The position numbers and the translations under genes were made by a program. From S5-A14a sp022766365 (GTDB taxonomy: Bacteria > Bacillota > Clostridia > Peptostreptococcales > Anaerovoracaceae), in assembly GCA_050313295.1 (NCBI GenBank), contig JBNPLD010000005.1: a stretch of 64,000 bases of DNA. The stretch is one strand, 5' to 3'. The notes beneath the pieces were generated by a model. The model was not told where the DNA came from. It was given only the letters and a program-made list of their open reading frames with translations, and did not search any database. This document shows, in pieces, positions 43,054 through 52,054 of the stretch (position 1 is its first letter; the number at the start of each line of letters is the position of its first letter).

Positions 43054-43851
43054 TTATAAAAAAATTGGTGTAAAATTGGCGTAAGTATGTAATTTGCTGA
43101 GTTCATTCCGCGCAGTATTATTATCTATATGTGTATATAAATTTAAAATCATCTTAATATCTCTATGACCCATTACAGATTGAATTGCTTTTATATTCAA
43201 TCCTGATTCTACCATTCTTGTGCATGCGGTATGTCTTAGAATATGAGGGGATATAATGGGCAGTTTAATATCTCTGTTCTCATTTTTAGAGGATATACTT
43301 TTCATATTTCTTCTTACGTTTGAAGGATAAAGCGGTTTACCGGCTTTAGAAGTATTTGATATGAATATGAAGTTTTTAAACCCGTTCAATTCAAACGTCT
43401 TGTCAAACTCAAGCTCATTCACTATTTTTATCTGTTCAATCAAAATAGCTCGAACGTATTCAGTCATTGGAATAATTCGCATTCCTGCTTTTGTTTTAGT
43501 ACCGTAATCACAATAGAATTGTGTTTTCCCGTCTATTCTTCAGTAATGAAGTTGATGATTTATGTTAATTTGATTATTTGTAAAATCTATATCATCAATA
43601 GTTAATCCTAAAACCTCTCCAATTCTCAACCCTGTTGCAAGAAGCAGGGCGTACAGGTGGAAGAAATATTTTCCGTTCTTAGACAATTTAACTCTCTCTA
43701 AAAATTCTTTTTCTTCTTCAACTGATAAAGCGAATTTAGATTTTGAATCGGAGATTGGAAAATGATTCATACAATGCGAGGCAGGATTTTTGAGTATCAT
43801 ATCATCATCAACAGCCGTTTGTACTGACAACATATTTAATTTGCACACCAA
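43054..43851 (-). pseudogene. int: Broken second tyrosine integrase
   Basis: Closely similar to the intact integrase at 37558. The N-terminal ~170 residues are missing (homology begins near TAVDDDMILKNPAS). A TGA at 43540-43542 replaces an Arg codon (HY*RIDGKTQ against HYRRIHGKTQ). The frame is otherwise open to the catalytic HILRHTACTRM and NLYTH. It lies 42 bp from the right att repeat, the same relation as the intact gene has to the left repeat. Remnant of an earlier related element at the same site. Confidence 0.9.
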
Positions 43852-43906
43852 TCCGAATATGTTCTATATTCTCGCCCAAGAATTTTAAAAATTTTTGATC
43901 GGTCTA

Positions 43907-43935
43907 TTGACGGTCTATGAGGAAGTAGATATAAT
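43907..43935 (+). promoter_or_regulatory. Sigma-A promoter of the Tad operon
   Basis: TTGACG (43907-43912), 17-bp spacer, TATAAT (43930-43935). GGTCTAT is repeated on both sides of the -35 and may be a regulator site. Confidence 0.8.
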
Positions 43936-44063
43936 GTCGCCAACAGATGGAAAAAAATGGAAATTAAAAAATCGGGAATGATGCATAAATAAGATGGAAT
44001 CAAGAATAATTTACTAAAACTCGATCATAATATCAGTTTGAAAATCAATGGAGGAGGTTCATA

Positions 44064-44981
44064 GTGTTTTTAAATCAACTGTTTGGAATCAATGGAAATC
44101 ACGATGGTGGGAATTGGAAGAAAAATAAAGGCCGCCGCAGTAATCAGATTGAAAATGCCGAAATGGAGAATGGATCAAGAAAATTATTGAAATCATTTGG
44201 AGAAAATGTTACTTCATACGGTGATTCAGATAATTCAAATGAGAATTATGAGAGCCGAATTGAAAGATCACCGGGCAGAACCGTAAAAATCGGTATGTAC
44301 TCAATTGACAGTTCTTATGAGATTTCTTTACTGGCACTTGTCTTAGCAGATAAATTATTTAAAAAGTATAGCAGTCAATGTTTGTATATTTGCCATAAGC
44401 CATTCTCTCTTTTGAAGAAAAATTACTTTGGTTGTGAATCTGCATACAGTGATAAGGAGGATATCAGGAAACTTGCGAAGTTTCTATTTTATATGGACGA
44501 TAAGCCGTTTTCTGAAATGAGTCATTTAATAGAGAATATATATAATTTGGATTATATATTTACATATGGAACGGATAAGCTTTTGGGAAATCCGAATTAC
44601 AACAGTATATCCGGATTTGTACGTTGGATTGAGGATTCCAATCAATATGATTATATATTTTGTGATATCGGTGATAATTTAGATTTGGAAAATATAGAAT
44701 TTCTGAGAGGGTGTGATGTCGTAGTACGGGGCAGCAGAAATTTCCCCGGGAGTATGGATACCCTCGATATGGATAGAAGAAGAACCATAGATGTAATATT
44801 TGACGCGAATACAGAAAGTGATCTGGGTTGCTATGCAAGTGATATCAATAAGGTTAATATGCTGAGAGACGGAGAGTTCAGTTATTCTTTTCAGTTGAAC
44901 AATGATTTAGAATTCCTAATCGACAATTTGATGAAATGTGAACTAGTAAGGAAGACTTTCGTAAGCAAGGTGAATTCTTGA
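44064..44981 (+). CDS. TadZ/CpaE-like protein without P-loop
   Basis: 305 residues. The charged N-terminus (about 1-70) is followed by a MinD/CpaE-like fold judged by VKIGMYSID..., YDYIFCDIGDN and the operon position. The Walker A lysine loop is absent (MYSIDSSYEISLL in its place), so ATP is probably not hydrolysed. TadZ places the secretion ATPase at the pilus site. The start is GTG after GGAGGAGG. First gene of the pilus operon. Confidence 0.65.
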   Translation: MFLNQLFGINGNHDGGNWKKNKGRRSNQIENAEMENGSRKLLKSFGENVTSYGDSDNSNENYESRIERSPGRTVKIGMYSIDSSYEISLLALVLADKLFKKYSSQCLYICHKPFSLLKKNYFGCESAYSDKEDIRKLAKFLFYMDDKPFSEMSHLIENIYNLDYIFTYGTDKLLGNPNYNSISGFVRWIEDSNQYDYIFCDIGDNLDLENIEFLRGCDVVVRGSRNFPGSMDTLDMDRRRTIDVIFDANTESDLGCYASDINKVNMLRDGEFSYSFQLNNDLEFLIDNLMKCELVRKTFVSKVNS

Positions 44982-45014
44982 ACAGTATTGACCCCGGAGA
45001 GTGGATTAATTCAT

Positions 45015-46316
45015 ATGTATAAGATAAATGAAGACCTGTATGCGGACTTTAGCAATATTGAAGAAGTTACAGGTAACTCTAAGAGCTTAATAAACGAGTA
45101 TGCACCAAATCCCAAAGATTTGAGGATAGATACTACAGAACAGATAGTTAGGTCTGTAAAGTCATGGCTTATGTTTGAGTCAGGGAAAACAGAAATAGAA
45201 GATGCTGAACTCGTCAGAGAGATCGAAGATAGAATTTTCAAAGAATCATCGGGGATTACCGTAGATGAAATGAAACGAATTAAGGATAGGGTTCTTCTAA
45301 GACTCAGATCACCCCTTGGCATTCTACAGCCGCTTGTTTCAGATCCCGGAGTTAATGAGGTTATGGTCAATGGAGTTGATAATATTTTTGTGGAGCGAAA
45401 CGGGAAAGTCATGAGAATAGATGATTCTTTTTCCTGTGAAGAAGAACTCAAAGATATTATACGATATATTGCAGGAGGTGTTCACAGAGAGTTTAATGAA
45501 TTAAATCCAATTGTTGATGCGCGTCTTCCCGATGGATCCAGAGTCTGTGGAATATACAACAACGTTGCCATAGGAGGTCCTGCACTCAGTATAAGAAAAT
45601 TCAGGAAAGAGAAGATAAACATGGACAGTATGCTCTCTTATGGATCTATAACAAGTGAATGTGCAGAAGAACTTAAAAAGTGGGTTAAAGCCGGCTATAA
45701 CATATTCGTAAGTGGAGGTACTTCCTCCGGGAAAACTACATTTTTAAACGCGCTTTCTGACTATATTCCATCTGAGGAAAGGATCGTAGTAATAGAGGAT
45801 TCATCTGAACTTAATATGAATCAAGTGGATAATATTGTATACATGGAATGCCGGAATGCCAACAGCATAGGACGAGGAGGAGTCGATATGTCAAGCCTTA
45901 TAAAAACGAGCTTGAGACTTAGGCCTGATAGAATTATTGTTGGTGAGGTTCGAGGAGGTGAGGTATTCCAAATGGTCCAAGCTATGAATTCAGGGCACTC
46001 CGGATCCATGTCTACAGGTCATGGCAATTCTGTTCAAGGAATGTTGAGAAGGTTGGAATCTATGTATTTAATGGCTATAGATATTCCTGTAGATGCAATA
46101 AGAATGCAGATTGCAGAAGCTATAGACATAATGGTTCATCTAAACAGAAGAAGAGATGGGACAAGAGCTGTGGAATCTGTAGCAGAACTCGTTGGTTATG
46201 AGAAAGGAGAGTATGTTTTAAATTATCTCTATGAGATGGATGATAATTTGAATCTTACACGAACAGAAAATAAGATGATAAGAACAATCAAGATGAGAAA
46301 ATTAGAGAAGGAATAA
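45015..46316 (+). CDS. tadA: Pilus secretion ATPase (TadA/CpaF)
   Basis: 433 residues of the type II/IV secretion ATPase family: Walker A SGGTSSGKTTF, Walker B RIIVGEVRGGE, His box MSTGHGNS, Arg-rich RLPDGSRV. A hexamer that powers Flp pilus assembly at the membrane. The start is uncertain: ATG 45015 lacks a strong site, and TTG 44988 would add 9 residues. Confidence 0.93.
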   Translation: MYKINEDLYADFSNIEEVTGNSKSLINEYAPNPKDLRIDTTEQIVRSVKSWLMFESGKTEIEDAELVREIEDRIFKESSGITVDEMKRIKDRVLLRLRSPLGILQPLVSDPGVNEVMVNGVDNIFVERNGKVMRIDDSFSCEEELKDIIRYIAGGVHREFNELNPIVDARLPDGSRVCGIYNNVAIGGPALSIRKFRKEKINMDSMLSYGSITSECAEELKKWVKAGYNIFVSGGTSSGKTTFLNALSDYIPSEERIVVIEDSSELNMNQVDNIVYMECRNANSIGRGGVDMSSLIKTSLRLRPDRIIVGEVRGGEVFQMVQAMNSGHSGSMSTGHGNSVQGMLRRLESMYLMAIDIPVDAIRMQIAEAIDIMVHLNRRRDGTRAVESVAELVGYEKGEYVLNYLYEMDDNLNLTRTENKMIRTIKMRKLEKE

Positions 46317-46320
46317 AACC

Positions 46321-47082
46321 ATGGCAGTGGATAATCGAGACGTTATGACGGATAATTACAATACTCCGCACACAAGAAAAGCAGTTTTACTTCTATACGC
46401 CGCCGGGCTGTCAATGTGCATTGGATATTTGCTTTACAGAAGTTTTTTACTTGTCGCGGTCACTCCCCTAGTATATTTGTTGCTGATAAAAACTCTGACG
46501 GAGTATAAGAAAAAGAAATTGAAAAAGAATTTTAACAGTGAATTTAAAGACTTTTTGTATTCCTTGAGTGGATCATTCGGAACAGGCAGGCATCTATCGG
46601 AAGCCTTGATTGAAGCAGAGAAGAATCTAAGTAAGGTATATCCTGATGGTAGTCAGATGATAAGTGAAGTTCGGAAAATTCGTATGCACTTAAAGCTGAC
46701 CGGTTATGACGAAATCAAGGTTTTAGAAGAATTCAAGCTAAGAAGACCCACTGAAGATGTTATTGATTTTGTTGAAATGTATAAAGCCTGCCGTGAAAGT
46801 GGTGGAGATTTTGCAGGCGTTCTGTCAAAGGGTGCCGGCTTAATTGCAGAGAAACTGACGATAGATAGAGAGATAGACGCCATCACATATCAGAAGAAGT
46901 TTGAGGGGAGAATTATCGGAGCTATGCCAATAGCATTGCTTGTTTTCTTAAATATGTTTGCTCCTGAATATATCAAACCTCTGTATGAAGGTTTATCAGG
47001 CCGTATAGTTATGACTTTTGGTCTTCTATTGACAATATTGGCCTTTGTAATGATTGAGAGGATTACAGAAGTTGAAATATAG
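46321..47082 (+). CDS. tadB: Tad pilus inner-membrane protein (TadB-like)
   Basis: 253 residues with two N-terminal and two C-terminal membrane segments around a cytoplasmic T2SF domain (FNSEFKDFLYSLSGSFGTG, EMYKACRESGGDFAGVL). It forms the membrane platform with TadC. AAGGA precedes the ATG, 4 bp after tadA. Confidence 0.85.
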   Translation: MAVDNRDVMTDNYNTPHTRKAVLLLYAAGLSMCIGYLLYRSFLLVAVTPLVYLLLIKTLTEYKKKKLKKNFNSEFKDFLYSLSGSFGTGRHLSEALIEAEKNLSKVYPDGSQMISEVRKIRMHLKLTGYDEIKVLEEFKLRRPTEDVIDFVEMYKACRESGGDFAGVLSKGAGLIAEKLTIDREIDAITYQKKFEGRIIGAMPIALLVFLNMFAPEYIKPLYEGLSGRIVMTFGLLLTILAFVMIERITEVEI

Positions 47083-47104
47083 AAATATAGAAAAGAAAGA
47101 TACG

Positions 47105-48136
47105 ATGCTAAAATCTTTAAACCTATATATATCAATCTTGAGAGAAGGCAAAAATCAGAAATATCTTATATTATCTTTTGTGATTGTATCTTTAATTATG
47201 ACAATTGAAATTAGCAAAGGTCTTTTTTTACAACCGAAATTTGTCACAGATAACGATGGGAATTTAATTGCCATAGAAAGGCCTTACCGAAAGAAGGCAG
47301 AGCAAATTCATATGATTGCTGAAATCAAGAATGGAAAGAACATTTCTGAGGTTCCTGTAGACATTAAAGTGTCGAGCAGAGATTCTTTAAGAAATAAGGA
47401 GCAGTCAAAAAAGATAAGCAATCATAAATCATATGATGAAGGAAAAGCTGTTAGGAGAGAAGAGGAATTAAGGATAAACAGAAATATCCGGAGAGAATTA
47501 CGTATTGCAGACGAGAATAAAAACAGGAGATATGTTTTACCAAAGAAATTGAGAGACGGTGAAACAATCAGGTGGAGATATAGTAAAGAAAGCGGATTTC
47601 CAAAGGCGATATTGTTATTTCCTGTAATTCCAACGGGAATAGTAATGCTGTCAAAAAGTGAAAAAAGAAGAATTGAAAAGGAAGAGGTTGAAGCATTGCG
47701 TTGTGCGATCCCTAAATTTACACATCAATTTGTTTTGTATTTGAATTCAGGGTTGATAGTCACTGATATTTTGGAAAAATTGAGTAAAAGATACGGACTG
47801 ACTGAAGAAAGGAATCCTTTAGAAGAGATGGTGGTTCAAGCAGAAGAGAATGCGAAAATGCTCAACACCACATCGATCGTTTCCCTGCAAAAACTGGCAG
47901 AAATGACTGCTGTTAGTGAATTTATGAGGATAATAACAATTATATATGATAGTCAGATAAGGGGGATTGATATACGGAATAAATTAGAAAATGAGAGCAA
48001 AATCCTCTGGCACGATAGAAAAAAGGTTGCAGAGGAGAAGGGGCATATTGCTGAGAGCAAGTTAGCATTTCCACTTTCTATATTGCTGATAGTGTTAATG
48101 CTTATAACAGCGGCCCCTGCCATGATGGAGTTATGA
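47105..48136 (+). CDS. tadC: Tad pilus inner-membrane protein (TadC-like)
   Basis: 343 residues. N-terminal membrane helix (about 18-35), a long charged region, then a T2SF domain (CAIPKFTHQFVLYLNSGL, ILWHDRKKVAEEKGHIAESK) and a C-terminal helix. Partner of TadB. The start is uncertain: TTG 47072 with GAGAGG upstream would overlap tadB by 11 bases. Confidence 0.82.
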   Translation: MLKSLNLYISILREGKNQKYLILSFVIVSLIMTIEISKGLFLQPKFVTDNDGNLIAIERPYRKKAEQIHMIAEIKNGKNISEVPVDIKVSSRDSLRNKEQSKKISNHKSYDEGKAVRREEELRINRNIRRELRIADENKNRRYVLPKKLRDGETIRWRYSKESGFPKAILLFPVIPTGIVMLSKSEKRRIEKEEVEALRCAIPKFTHQFVLYLNSGLIVTDILEKLSKRYGLTEERNPLEEMVVQAEENAKMLNTTSIVSLQKLAEMTAVSEFMRIITIIYDSQIRGIDIRNKLENESKILWHDRKKVAEEKGHIAESKLAFPLSILLIVLMLITAAPAMMEL

Positions 48137-48163
48137 AAAAGCGGGCAAAAGGAGATGTATACT

Positions 48164-48337
48164 ATGTTTAGGAAAGTAAAGAAAATAATTAGAAGAACGC
48201 CAATAGGTAATAAGGGTGGAATGGAAATGGTGCAAGTTGCCATTCTAATAGCAATTGCTGTAATAATCGGATTAATTTTCAAGTCGGAAATTACGAGTTT
48301 TGTAAATGATACATTTGACTCTCTACAAGATTTTTAA
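48164..48337 (+). CDS. flp: Flp-type major prepilin candidate
   Basis: 57 residues. A short basic leader ends in NKGG, then MEMVQVAILIAIAVIIGLIF, the hydrophobic pilin helix. Size and place fit a Flp pilin cleaved at the glycine by a type IV prepilin peptidase, not encoded here. AAAGGAG lies 9 bases before this ATG; the earlier ATG is too near. Confidence 0.75.
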   Translation: MFRKVKKIIRRTPIGNKGGMEMVQVAILIAIAVIIGLIFKSEITSFVNDTFDSLQDF

Positions 48338-48668
48338 AAAATACCTTAACAAAAAAGGAAGCGAGATGGTGGAGGCAACAATGGTTCTGCCCATAGTGAT
48401 TCTAATAATATTGGGACTTCTCTGCTTCCTTGTTTTTTTCTTCAGAGCTTCTACGATGCAGTATAGGCAGCACCGGGAATCTATAGACAATTCAAATGAA
48501 TCAGGAGCTGTATTTGAAATCAACAGGACAGAATATTCGTATAGCAGAAGTATAAAGTCAATCAATCAAAAGACATATAAATCCGGCAAAGGGGACAGAA
48601 TATATGTTCTGAATGAAGAAAGCATTCTGAGAATTGGAGGGACTGCCGTTGATCTGTTTGAAGACTAG
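48306..48668 (+). CDS. TadE-like minor pilin
   Basis: 120 residues. KKGSEMVEATMVLPIVILII is the TadE-type prepilin segment (Gly, then Glu at +5-like position), followed by one helix and a soluble domain. It overlaps the flp end by 32 bases. Likely a pseudopilin of the Tad pilus. Confidence 0.75.
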   Translation: MIHLTLYKIFKKYLNKKGSEMVEATMVLPIVILIILGLLCFLVFFFRASTMQYRQHRESIDNSNESGAVFEINRTEYSYSRSIKSINQKTYKSGKGDRIYVLNEESILRIGGTAVDLFED

Positions 48669-49908
48669 TATACAAAAGTTTTTCAGGAGAAAAAATGGCT
48701 CATTATCAATCTATTTTGCAATCTTTTTCGTACTCATTATTTCTGTAGCGGTCCTATTTATTCAAAATGCTAAGAATGAAGCTGTCATATCATCCGCTAA
48801 ATCTTTGGGGTCTGTCTGGCTTCAAAGTGAACTCGGAAAATACGATAGGCATCTTTACAAGAATTATGGAATATATGGGTTCTATGGAGATTGCGAGGAA
48901 ATAAAGAGGGATGTAGATTATATGGCCAAATATTCTTTTAAAGGGAAAAAATATATTAAATACGGTGGATGTAAAGTGGATCTCGGTAATTTAAATGTAG
49001 AAAATTCTGCAGTATTTAAAGAACAGATTGTAAGAGCTGCCGATAGTGAGCAGTTTAAAAAAATTATAGAAAGAAAAAAACCGGAAGATATAGAAGATAA
49101 TTTTTACTTTGAGAGCCGAGATAAAATCCAAGGTGTTATAAACAATAATGCTGTAATAGCTGATTTACCTTCATACGGTAACAACAAGACCATAACCATA
49201 TCAGGACTAATATCAAAGCTTAAAGATGTCGATTCTATCGGGAGCATATTTAAGAAAGCGGGAGAAGCCTATATGGTTGATAAGTATGTGCATGGATTTT
49301 TTAAAAATTACAGAGATAATAAAGGCATTGGACAAACTTTGTTTTCAAATGAGGAAGAATATATAATAGCAGGAAAATTCCATGATGAATCGAATAGAAA
49401 AAAAGTTAAACATTATATCATGGGAATCAGGCAGGCTATGAATACAATGACCATAGTAACTAATCCCGATATGATGGAAGAGATAACTTCTGCGGCGGCG
49501 GCCCTGACTCCGGGCCCTGAGGCAGTTATAACTGAGGCACTTCTAATGGAAGCTTGGGCTTTGGCAGAGAGTGAAAATGACTATCAACTTTTAATAAGAG
49601 GCAGGAAAGTTCCTCTCAGAAAAGATAGAGCAGAGTGGGCCGTGGATATTGACTCGGTAGCTCATGGGATAAAAGAAGGGTATGTTGATATGGATAATAA
49701 AGTGGGAGAAAGTTACGAAAACTATTTGAGCCTCTTTATGTATATCATGGACGAGGATACCAAACTGTTGCGGATGATGGATCTTATACAGATAAATATG
49801 AGGTTGAATTATTATGAAGATTTCCTATTAAGGGAATACTATGTAGGTTTAAGTCTGATGCTCAATGTCAACAACAGATCCGTAGTAATAGAAAAAAGTT
49901 ATTATTAA
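48649..49908 (+). CDS. Tad-locus membrane-anchored protein (TadG-like)
   Basis: 419 residues. The N-terminal helix (about 15-37, LSIYFAIFFVLIISVAVLF) is preceded by RRKNGS, as in TadG/TadE-like proteins, with a large extracytoplasmic domain behind it. TTG 48649 is chosen because GGAGGG lies 7 bases upstream; TTG 48658 is an alternative. It overlaps the previous gene by 20 bases. Probably part of the pilus or its base. Confidence 0.65.
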   Translation: MICLKTSIQKFFRRKNGSLSIYFAIFFVLIISVAVLFIQNAKNEAVISSAKSLGSVWLQSELGKYDRHLYKNYGIYGFYGDCEEIKRDVDYMAKYSFKGKKYIKYGGCKVDLGNLNVENSAVFKEQIVRAADSEQFKKIIERKKPEDIEDNFYFESRDKIQGVINNNAVIADLPSYGNNKTITISGLISKLKDVDSIGSIFKKAGEAYMVDKYVHGFFKNYRDNKGIGQTLFSNEEEYIIAGKFHDESNRKKVKHYIMGIRQAMNTMTIVTNPDMMEEITSAAAALTPGPEAVITEALLMEAWALAESENDYQLLIRGRKVPLRKDRAEWAVDIDSVAHGIKEGYVDMDNKVGESYENYLSLFMYIMDEDTKLLRMMDLIQINMRLNYYEDFLLREYYVGLSLMLNVNNRSVVIEKSYY

Positions 49909-49929
49909 AAAAGGACATATGGTAAAAGT

Positions 49930-50694
49930 ATGTTTAAAGGTATTAAAAATAAAACCGGAAGTTATATTGTGGAGGCTGCTATTCTACTCCCAATCTTTAT
50001 TCTTGGAATTGTCGCAATTATTTCTGTTCTACCGGCAATGGCTAAAGCAGAGAGGATTGTGTACCAAGTTTCGGATGAGATGAGACTTGAATGTATTTCA
50101 TCTGCATTCGTGCAGTCTGAAGTATTGCTGCCGGTGAAGGTAACTACAAGAGTAGAGAGTTCGGACGTTTCTGTTAGAGGTTTTTTCGCATACTCCGATA
50201 TATTCAGGCAATCATCAGGACACATGGATGAAATGATAAGTCTGCATTGGAGAGGGCGAGTAAAGCAACCGAGTTTAACCGGAATTTTTAACGATATAAG
50301 AATTACAGGTAGTGTGGTAGGGAGGGCGTTTGTAGGAGCTGAAAGGTCTGTATCCCCGGGAGACAGGAGAATGTTTGAAAGTAAGCAGGACAGCGTACCG
50401 GTTTTTATATTTCCTAACGAGGGACGGAAGTTTCACGGTAGAAATTGTCGAATGCTTACCTCGAATGTGAGTAAAGCTGTGCTCACAGAGAGATTTAAAA
50501 AGTCCCATAAACCGTGCAAGATATGCAAAGCGACGAGTATACCCATGATGAATAATGTTTATGTTTTTAAAAGCGGAGACAGCAGATATCATAGGGAGAG
50601 TTGCAGTATATTAAAGCGAAGGTTCATTCAAATGGACATGTCTATTGCTGTGAAGAGAGGCTATCAAAGATGTAAAATTTGTGGAGGAGTGTAA
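49930..50694 (+). CDS. TadE-like pilin fused to two Cys/His modules
   Basis: 254 residues. The TadE-type segment KTGSYIVEAAILLPIF with its helix is followed by a soluble domain. Two C-terminal modules follow, FHGRNC...HKPCKIC and YHRESC...YQRCKIC, each with one His and three Cys in the pattern found in some zinc-binding and nuclease-associated domains. The fusion is unusual for a pilin. Last gene of the operon. Confidence 0.75.
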   Translation: MFKGIKNKTGSYIVEAAILLPIFILGIVAIISVLPAMAKAERIVYQVSDEMRLECISSAFVQSEVLLPVKVTTRVESSDVSVRGFFAYSDIFRQSSGHMDEMISLHWRGRVKQPSLTGIFNDIRITGSVVGRAFVGAERSVSPGDRRMFESKQDSVPVFIFPNEGRKFHGRNCRMLTSNVSKAVLTERFKKSHKPCKICKATSIPMMNNVYVFKSGDSRYHRESCSILKRRFIQMDMSIAVKRGYQRCKICGGV

Positions 50695-50729
50695 TTTATT
50701 ACTGTGATAACTATACCTCCTTTTGTGTA

Positions 50730-50758
50730 TTGAATTTGTCGGAAAATTACATTATAAT
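50730..50758 (+). promoter_or_regulatory. Sigma-A promoter of lgt
   Basis: TTGAAT (50730-50735), 17-bp spacer, TATAAT (50753-50758). Confidence 0.75.
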
Positions 50759-50788
50759 AAAAAACAGATTGTGATTTAGGAGGTAAAG

Positions 50789-51535
50789 ATGATAGCACCA
50801 AACCCAGTCGCTTTCAGTATATTCGGCGTAGATATAATGTGGTATGGGATTCTGATTGCCATCGGTTTCGTATTGGCAATTTACATCAGTTATCTAAGGG
50901 CAGATAAGTTTGGTATAAATCCCGATTATATACTGGATTTTGCCATAGTTCTATTGCCGGCTTCTATAATAGGAGCAAGGTTATATTATGTAATTTTTAA
51001 GTGGGACTACTATCAGGGTAATTTTTCGGAGATAATCAATATCAGAAACGGAGGATTAGCTATCCATGGCGGATTGATCTGTGGAATCCTGGCCGGTGCT
51101 TTTATTTGCAAATACAGGAAAATAAACATCATGAATCTGGGAGATTTAGTATTTCCGCCAGTGGCGCTGGCACAGGCTATCGGCCGATGGGGTAACTTTT
51201 TTAATTCGGAAGCTCACGGGATACAGACAAACCTTCCGATAGCTGTAATCATCGACGGACAAAGGTATCATCCGACTTTTCTATATGAATCATTATTTTG
51301 CTTCTGTTTGTTCATCTTTTTAATTATCATGTCAAAGAGAAGAAAATTCATGGGACAAATTGCTTTACTTTATGGAATGCTTTATTCTGTTGAGAGATAT
51401 TTTGTGGAAGGCTTGAGAACAGACAGCCTGATGTTGGGTAACTTTAGAATTGCTCAATTGATGAGTCTTGCAGCTATCTTAGTTTGCGGTGCATTGTACA
51501 TAGTTTTAAAAAACAAAAATGTACGGGATAGATAA
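50789..51535 (+). CDS. lgt: Prolipoprotein diacylglyceryl transferase
   Basis: 248 residues, about seven membrane helices. The Lgt signature GGLAIHGGLI (about 91-100) and RWGNFFNSEAHG are present. It adds diacylglycerol to the lipobox Cys of prolipoproteins such as the DctP protein of this window. AGGAGG precedes the ATG. Confidence 0.97.
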   Translation: MIAPNPVAFSIFGVDIMWYGILIAIGFVLAIYISYLRADKFGINPDYILDFAIVLLPASIIGARLYYVIFKWDYYQGNFSEIINIRNGGLAIHGGLICGILAGAFICKYRKINIMNLGDLVFPPVALAQAIGRWGNFFNSEAHGIQTNLPIAVIIDGQRYHPTFLYESLFCFCLFIFLIIMSKRRKFMGQIALLYGMLYSVERYFVEGLRTDSLMLGNFRIAQLMSLAAILVCGALYIVLKNKNVRDR

Positions 51536-51709
51536 AGAGATAAATGTGCTTAAACGGAAATTTTGAATACAAACTTTGAGAATAATTTGTGCATAATATA
51601 TTTTCAGTAACATCTAATGCAAATAATGAGGCAGAGAAATCTCTTGCATTTTATAGTATACCATTTGTCAAATATGTTTAATAAGCCTATAAAACAATGT
51701 TCAGGGTTC

Positions 51710-51738
51710 TGGACATTTTCTTGATATTGTTGTATAAT
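51710..51738 (+). promoter_or_regulatory. Sigma-A promoter of the cobalamin-riboswitch transcript
   Basis: TGGACA (51710-51715), 17-bp spacer, TATAAT (51733-51738), directly before the aptamer. Confidence 0.85.
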
Positions 51739-51740
51739 AC

Positions 51741-51905
51741 CAGTTGTCAGTAAGTTATATAAACTTTTAATAGGGAAGTCAGGTGAGAAACCTGCACAGT
51801 TGCCTCTGCCGTGATGAGGACGAAGGATCATGCCACTGTCATTATGATGGGAAGGGATCCGGAGGATGAATCTAAGTCGGAAGACCTGCTGATAGTAAAG
51901 CTGAA
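51741..51905 (+). promoter_or_regulatory. Cobalamin riboswitch
   Basis: Conserved B12-aptamer blocks in order: GGGAAGTCAGGTGAGAA, CTGCACAGTTGCC, GCCACTG, GATGGGAAGG and AAGTCGGAAGACCTGC. The next gene is the surface protein at 52055, with a terminator between them. Confidence 0.95.
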
Positions 51906-51977
51906 CTCTTGGGACAAGGGAGCAATGCGATAAATATTGGGTCTTGAGTGATCAAAACTCCTATTTTGTTGACGTTT

Positions 51978-52008
51978 CCTTGGTTTCAGTGTAAATCGAG
52001 GTTTTTTT
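51978..52008 (+). terminator. Riboswitch-linked terminator
   Basis: CCTTGGTTT / AAATCGAGG 9-bp stem with two G-T pairs, 6-base loop, seven T. It should form when cobalamin is bound and switch the surface protein off. Confidence 0.8.
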
Positions 52009-52054
52009 GTTTCCGGCTCAGAGTTTGGTAGTCAAACATTTATAGGAGGTTTTT

